Shown piece after piece: positions 59,615-64,000 of a stretch of 64,000 bases of DNA. The position numbers and the translations under genes were made by a program. This DNA comes from Litoditis marina (lineage: Eukaryota; Nematoda; Chromadorea; Rhabditida; Rhabditidae). The DNA lies in assembly GCA_964036275.1 (NCBI GenBank), contig OZ038439.1, forward strand, positions 6,340,169 through 6,404,168. The letters run 5' to 3'. Positions within the stretch are counted from its first letter, which is position 1, and every line of letters begins with the position of its first letter. A model generated the notes under the pieces. It searched no databases. It worked only from the letters and a program-made list of their open reading frames with translations, and was not told where the DNA came from.

Positions 59615-59766
59615 AATTGAAATTAAACATGTGCCAAAATGGTTAAATTTCCAGAGCCAAGATTTGGAATATTCAATTAATTGTCCAAAACGATATCAGA
59701 AGCTATTTCAATCGTTCCGGTTGCCAATTGACAGATTTTAAGTTGCGACATCAACCATCGTAAACT
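59615..59766 (+). repeat. Single diverged copy of the 168-bp satellite monomer
   Basis: Aligns along its length with the satellite: AAACATGTGCCAAAATG, AAGATTTGGAAT, CCAAAACGATATCAGAAGCTA, GTTCCGGTTGCCAATTGACA, AGTTGCGACATCAA. It shares ATATCAGAAGCTA and GTTCCG with the rare diverged subtype in the array, and lacks the palindrome. It lies alone between the two genes, about 7 kb beyond the array. Confidence 0.85.
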
Positions 59767-59880
59767 GACACAAATCACAAAAGGCTGACATTGAAGAAAC
59801 TGAGACAAAACACAGCGACATCAGTAAAATATTTATTTGTAGAACATACTTCAATGAAACAGTAAAGGTTATGTGATGTG

Positions 59881-59914
59881 ATGTTCTGCTGTGCTTACCA
59901 TGTTTCACGTGACT
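59881..59914 (+). repeat. Dispersed repeat, copy 3 (partial)
   Basis: ATGTTCTGCTGTGCTTACC and TGTTTCACGTGACT match the right half of the repeat described at 53427-53507. Confidence 0.65.
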
Positions 59915-59959
59915 AACAGTTCAAATAATTATATTATAAAACTAAGATTAAAAAATATA

Positions 59960-60041
59960 ATGGTTAGTGGTTTGTACGCATTGAGGTGACTGCGTACTGC
60001 GCGGCGACAATTTTATTTTTATTGAAAATGCAAAAAAAAAA
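59960..60041. repeat. Tandem duplicate of the 3' end of the chemoreceptor gene
   Basis: About 82 bp repeating 60046-60127: TTAGTGGTTTGTACGCATTG, CTGCGCGGCGACAATTTTA and TTGAAAATG. The upstream copy in gene orientation is the real coding end; this second copy follows the stop codon and includes a duplicate of the last codons and of AATAAA-like signals. It has a 10-bp gap (CTGAGTTACG missing). Confidence 0.8.
60012..60023 (-). terminator. Two adjacent AATAAA signals after the chemoreceptor stop codon
   Basis: TTTATTTTTATT on the plus strand gives two AATAAA on the minus strand about 25-35 bases past the stop at 60047-60049. Similar A-rich sequence is inside the last codons, a result of the local duplication, so the true signal is uncertain. 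Confidence 0.45.
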
Positions 60042-60046
60042 CATGT

Positions 60047-62964
60047 TTAGTGGTTTGTACGCATTGAGGTGACTGCGTCCTGAGTTACGGACTGCGCGGC
60101 GACAATTTTATTTCTATTGAAAATGAAGTTGTAGTGGGCGATGCACGCTCTCCTGTAGTCGGTCACGAAGTAAAGTACAACGAATGGCTCCACCGCCGGG
60201 AATAACAGCACTACGTGCACGATGAAGTTGGCACCGCTAAAACGAGGCCAATTCTACAACTAACCGGGTTTTTAGGTAACTTAATTCTTTTTTTGGTAAT
60301 CATTTTTCAGGTTAACCTGGAAGTAACCTGAAACTAAAATCCGGTTATCGTCTAAACTAACGGAAAACCTCATTTTGCGTTAGAAAAACTGGTAACCGGA
60401 TTTTCATTCAAGCCCCCATTGTTTTTAGCCAATTACTTCAAAACAACATGTCGGTCGGTTCAGGCTCGGTCGGCACATGTTCAACTGGCGGTCGGTATGA
60501 AAAACCGCAGTTAGACGATTACCTTTAATGGTTCATTACCGACCGCCAGCGAGACACATGCCGAACCCCACTCTCATCACCGACCGCCACCGCCAGCCAG
60601 ACATGCGCCGATCGAGCCTAAACCGACCGACTTCCTGTTGGTCAATAACCTATATTCATTCTCGCCAATAGCCGAGAAAACACCGATAAGAACAATTAAA
60701 TTTAAATTTTGCGAACCTTTGCAGCTAGGTTCAAGGTTGATACATGAAACTTTCACCAACCTTTTAATGACAACTTCGAATACTGGCAGCGCGAAGAGGG
60801 TTGCGCATGGGAGATAGAGCAGTATCATCGGAACGATGGACTGCAATCATTCATTATTGTCAGGCGCGAGTGGGTGACGATTAAGCGTAAACACATTGAG
60901 CGGATGTCTCTTGTCAAAAACTGGGGTTCGATTGTTTGAGCAATTCGTGGCGAGCGGTCGTTGATTGTTTGTAAGCAGGCGAGAGAGTGTAGATCAAAGA
61001 TACGCAGACCAACTGGGCGCTCGCCAAACCCCGCGCCTACAAAATACGCTGTCCAAAACGGTTTGACATAACCAATATCTCTGCCTACGAGGTTGCGTGT
61101 GAAACTGACCTGGACAACCATTGCTCGAAATAGCTGCAGTTGAAGTCGTTGTGTGGCTGTACTTGTCATTTTGAGCTGTTTAAGCTCACGCCGCAACGAT
61201 ATGCCTGAAACGTACAGAATAGGGTTATTAATCGAGTTGACGATTTCGAGTTTTTCGAGTTTCGAATCGGACGGGGTCACTCACCACAAAAAGCCATGAT
61301 GCTCAATAATGAGATCTGGATTAGAGAAAGAAGACCAGTTGCTATCATGAAGTCCCATTGCCACTCCACGTTTCCATTGACACGATACTGAACACAAACA
61401 AATACGGTGTCTGGTTTATGATTAATCAGAACGATAGTTAAAGAAAGACGATTATGTGGTCCGATCGCAACGGTTCAGTCCTTTAAACTGCAGTAGTTTC
61501 GGGGCGCTTTTAACTGTATTGGGATCAGAGAACACTCGTATATCAGTTTGATCAGTCCACGTGACATTCACATGACAATGCCGGGCGACATGCAACGCGT
61601 CCAATCAAAAGTAGGATATAAGAGCTATACAAGAGACCATGTTGCTCTCCATTTTTCTTTAAGCGTAGTTTTCTTTCACTGTTTACTACTTAGATTTTTG
61701 GAGAATAAAATAACTAACGGAATTGGTCCGCTTATTCTGCAGACCAAACAATTGTATTCCTGAAACTGTGTTTGACATTGAATTGAGTGTGATTGTCTGT
61801 CGGCGTGGATTAGTATTGGCGTCTTTCCCAATCGCAAACTTGTTATTCAAACTGTACTCACGAAGTAGGCTCCTCCCACGTAAGGAAACTTTTCCAGTAC
61901 AACACCATATGAATCTAGTATCGAAGATCGAATGTAGGCGTTAAGTTTATCATTAGGAGTTATGAATAAAGAAAGAATTGAAGCATAAACAACAACTACA
62001 AGCACTGGTAAGATGAACCAAGTGAAATAGTAAGGATAATTGAAGACAAATGCCCAATCTTCTCTCCTGAAATTGTGGGTTTTCGACTCAATATACAAAA
62101 ACCTGCTTCTACAAATAATCTGTGACCTGTATGACGAGCATAGCCTCCTAACGAAGCGACGTGCATAAATGAATATAGAACATGAGAAACTCATATTACG
62201 ATGTTATAGTTCGTTTCATTCCATGTCTTAGCGCAGACATAAATACTCTGAAGATATTTTTCATTTACGTGTTCTTGTGGAACTGAACAACCGCAAACAG
62301 AGATTCAGTTTTTGAAAACCTTCAAAATAGCCTGGAATATTCATTGGCAATCTGCCAAGTCTCAGTACGAGTGACCGGAACTACAGTTCACCTCAAAGAT
62401 TCTTGATTTAGTCATTCTCATAATATATTGGGAAGGTTCCATTCCATACGGTCTATGTCTAGGAAACTATGCGAGCGACAATCGTTCAAGTATTATAGGA
62501 TTTGCTCTCTCCAAAGCAAGCTTGTAGTGAGTGCCAAATTCATAGAATGGCGAATTCACTGGAGAACCGGGTTCTTCTCGAACCGAACAACTAACCGGTC
62601 ACTGGATAACCGAACCGAACCACGAACCGCTAATTCTAGATTGACCAGTTCTCCAGTGAAAGGTTTGAACCCAACAAAATGACGTGGTTTGGCGAGGGGC
62701 CAGCCAGTCTGCGTATCCTTGACTTACACCCTCTCTCAACTGCTTGCAAGTAATCATTGGAGCAAGTAATCATGGGAAAATGACGACTATACCCTACCTG
62801 CAGATCACGATGTACCTATAGACAAAGTGAACCGCTTCTAGTACCAGTTGAATACAGAGAAATACACAAAGCGTAAGGGATGTGAGGACACCTATTTGTG
62901 GATAGTCGGTGCCAACAAATCGTTGCGAATACAGTATCCACGAACTGCCGTGAAGATGGAGACC
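60047..62964 (-). CDS. Str-superfamily seven-transmembrane chemoreceptor (N-terminal exons not in window)
   Basis: Nematode G-protein-coupled receptor family used by sensory neurons to detect chemicals. Six exons join in frame on the minus strand: 62798-62964, 61862-62066, 61285-61387, 61110-61204, 60761-60840 and 60047-60236 (stop TAA), about 279 residues. Visible landmarks: GSSWILYS then TM3 ending HFVYRYIVICR; TM4 (YYFTWFILPVLVVVV) and the loop FITPNDKLNAYIR...YGVVLEKFPYVGGAYF; TM5 (FMIATGLLSLIQISLLSIM); the intracellular LKMTSTATQRLQ; TM6 (SIVPMILLYLPC); TM7 with FPAVEPFVVLYFVTDYRR. These fit the str/srj group. Family members are about 330-345 residues, so TM1-TM2 are missing and probably lie beyond 64,000. 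Introns of 524 and 731 bp carry foldbacks. No disabling change is seen in the visible exons. Confidence 0.88.
60336..60404. other. Near-perfect hairpin in the last chemoreceptor intron
   Basis: AAAATCCGGTTA (60336-60347) and TAACCGGATTTT (60393-60404) are perfect inverses, and CTAACG/CGTTAG pairs inside. Further GGTAACC-type repeats lie just upstream (60264-60330). Confidence 0.75.
60450..60631. mobile_element. 182-bp foldback element in the last chemoreceptor intron
   Basis: Arms GTCGGTCGGTTCAGGCTCGG (60450 on) and the inverse of CGAGCCTAAACCGACCGAC (to 60631) match over about 30 bp with three or so differences. Inner GGCGGTCGGTA/TACCGACCGCC pairs too. It is much more GC-rich than its surroundings. 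Confidence 0.8.
62555..62660. other. Foldback with 13-bp perfect arms in a chemoreceptor intron
   Basis: TTCACTGGAGAAC (62555-62567) and GTTCTCCAGTGAA (62648-62660) are perfect inverses. The interior is made of repeated GAACCG/CGGTT-like words. Confidence 0.75.
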
Positions 62965-63024
62965 CTGAATTTCAATGGATACGTGAAAGCCAGATTGGCG
63001 GAGCTAGAAATGAAAGCTTAATAT

Positions 63025-63607
63025 ATTTGTATAAAAAAACGATGTAAAGTGAGAGACGATTAGCTTTTGAGATTGAACTGCATGGAATATAGAAAAGGAG
63101 GACAATAACTCAAGAGGGAAATAAAAAATCTAATCTCGCAATTTTCATGGGTCAAAAACATTTTGTTTTTCAGTGAAAAAAAAACCTTGCAGCAAACAAT
63201 TAGATGAAACGTCCTAATATGATTATCACCATTGATTCAAAAATGATAACAGAACAGAGTACACTATAAGTTTCTTGAATATTCATGTAAAGTTAGCATT
63301 CTAATAGCCTAAGTGTGCACTTTGTCGTTTCACGTTTCCGAGTTCTGCTGTGTTTAACATGTTTCACGTGACTGTGCGATAGACTGACAGTATAGCTGAT
63401 TTTTGTTTCAGATACGTTTTTAGTGTAAGCGGACTTTTCTAAAAGATTTAGCATATATTTTTTGAATCAGTCTGTCAGGATGATCATGAAAATTGCGAGA
63501 TTAGATTTTTTATTTCCCTCTTGAGTTATTGTCCTCCTTTTCTATATTCCATGCAGTTCAATCTCAGGCTAATCGTCTCTCACTTTACATCGTTTTTTTA
63601 TACAAAT
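63025..63607. mobile_element. 583-bp element with about 125-bp terminal inverted repeats
   Basis: Left arm 63025-63149 (ATTTGTATAAAAAAACGATG ... CAATTTTCATG) and right arm 63485-63607 are nearly perfect inverses. The 335-bp spacer includes a copy of the dispersed repeat (63293-63376). There is no coding capacity. A target duplication was not clear. The left terminus TTTGTATAAAAAAACGATG resembles the satellite segment TTTGTATAAAACGATA, perhaps by chance. Confidence 0.8.
63293..63376 (+). repeat. Dispersed repeat, copy 4 (inside the 583-bp element)
   Basis: TTAGCATTCTAAT, GTGTGCACTTTGTCG, GAGTTCTGCTGTGTTTA and TGTTTCACGTGACTGTG all match copy 1. Its place inside a foldback spacer suggests either nested insertion or that the repeat belongs to the foldback family. 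Confidence 0.75.
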
Positions 63608-63834
63608 TGTCCTCATTTTCTATATTTCCGAAGGAAATAATGAATCAATAGATAGGAAATAATGAGCATCTAATCAATTATTATTAAACTTTTTTGAACG
63701 TAACAATGAATACTAAGTTGATTTGCAGAACATAAACTGCGTTAGAACTCTGGTTAGTAAGCATTCTCTCAGAAACCGTGATCAATCCTTGATTTCGGGC
63801 AGCGCACGTGTGGCGCCGTCCATTTTTTCTTCAT

Positions 63835-63911
63835 TCGTGACGCTTTGGCTCAGTCGGCAGAGCAGCGCACTACAGTTCAGTAGGCCGAAGGTTCGAATCC
63901 TTTCACGGACA
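63835..63911 (+). pseudogene. tRNA-like sequence (degenerate tRNA or tRNA-derived repeat)
   Basis: It contains a good internal A box (TGGCTCAGTCGG, near 63845) and a perfect B box (GGTTCGAATCC, 63890-63900). TTCGTGA and TCACGGA can form a 7-bp acceptor stem with one wobble, and T-runs follow at 63915-63926. However, the spacing between acceptor and D stem is 7 nt instead of 2, and the anticodon arm (CTAC/GTAG) has a 6-nt loop without the usual U33. A decayed tRNA or the head of a SINE is more likely than a working tRNA. Confidence 0.5.
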
Positions 63912-64000
63912 GCATTTTTGTTTTTGTTCGATTAACCTTTTTATGTAGTCAGGATGTCTACGGATTAACACAAATGTTTTTCCAATATATTTTGATCTAT

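Noticed and set aside
60577..60720. Possible TM7 exon (frame with LIVLIGVFSAIG)
   Set aside because: It overlaps a foldback and lacks TM7 features. The exon at 60047-60236 has the correct phase and the FPAVEPF...YRR motif.
62127..62194. Open frame ending SSYR with a donor site in phase with the TM4 exon of the chemoreceptor
   Set aside because: The exon at 62798-62964 ends in the same phase and encodes the expected TM3 end HFVYRYIVICR. The 62127 alternative lacks TM3 features.

Overview
Eukaryotic DNA, almost certainly from a nematode and probably Caenorhabditis or a close rhabditid. The evidence is two multi-exon minus-strand genes with nematode-type splice acceptors (TTTTCAG and similar). 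One is a C-type lectin/CUB protein and the other a Str-type seven-transmembrane chemoreceptor. Many short foldback elements lie in the introns and spacers.

Layout. From 1 to about 46.7 kb, with a remnant at 52.3-52.5 kb, the window is a tandem array of a 168-bp satellite. About 230 monomers are visible and the array runs off the left edge. Each monomer carries a perfect 26-bp palindrome centred on GACGTCATGACGTC, plus a third copy of its half-sequence. The array has higher-order repeats of 480, 840, 1008, 1179 and about 2330 bp. It is interrupted by an 899-bp retroposon-like insert (10405-11303), a 6195-bp non-satellite insert (21934-28128) that itself carries two short MITE-like elements, and three copies of a 160-170-bp foldback MITE (42.9-45.7 kb).

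At 46744-52286 lies an apparently intact Penelope-like retroelement of the permuted type, with an N-terminal GIY-YIG nuclease and a C-terminal reverse transcriptase (Naiad-like). It sits near the centre of a satellite palindrome, between two seemingly identical 614-bp pseudo-LTRs. Each pLTR holds a hammerhead-ribozyme-like core. Its 5' leader holds six copies of a two-hairpin RNA module that I do not recognise.

From 52.5 to 64 kb is ordinary gene territory, both genes on the minus strand. A secreted protein of two C-type lectin domains and two CUB domains lies at 52730-59030 or slightly beyond; its first exon is unresolved. A str-like chemoreceptor lies at 60047-62964; its N-terminal exons are probably beyond the window. 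Introns and spacers hold foldbacks, a four-copy dispersed repeat, a lone diverged satellite monomer and a tRNA-like sequence. The genes show no pathway link beyond both being typical of large nematode environment-sensing and immune families. Elsewhere the dominant biology is satellite amplification and transposon insertion.
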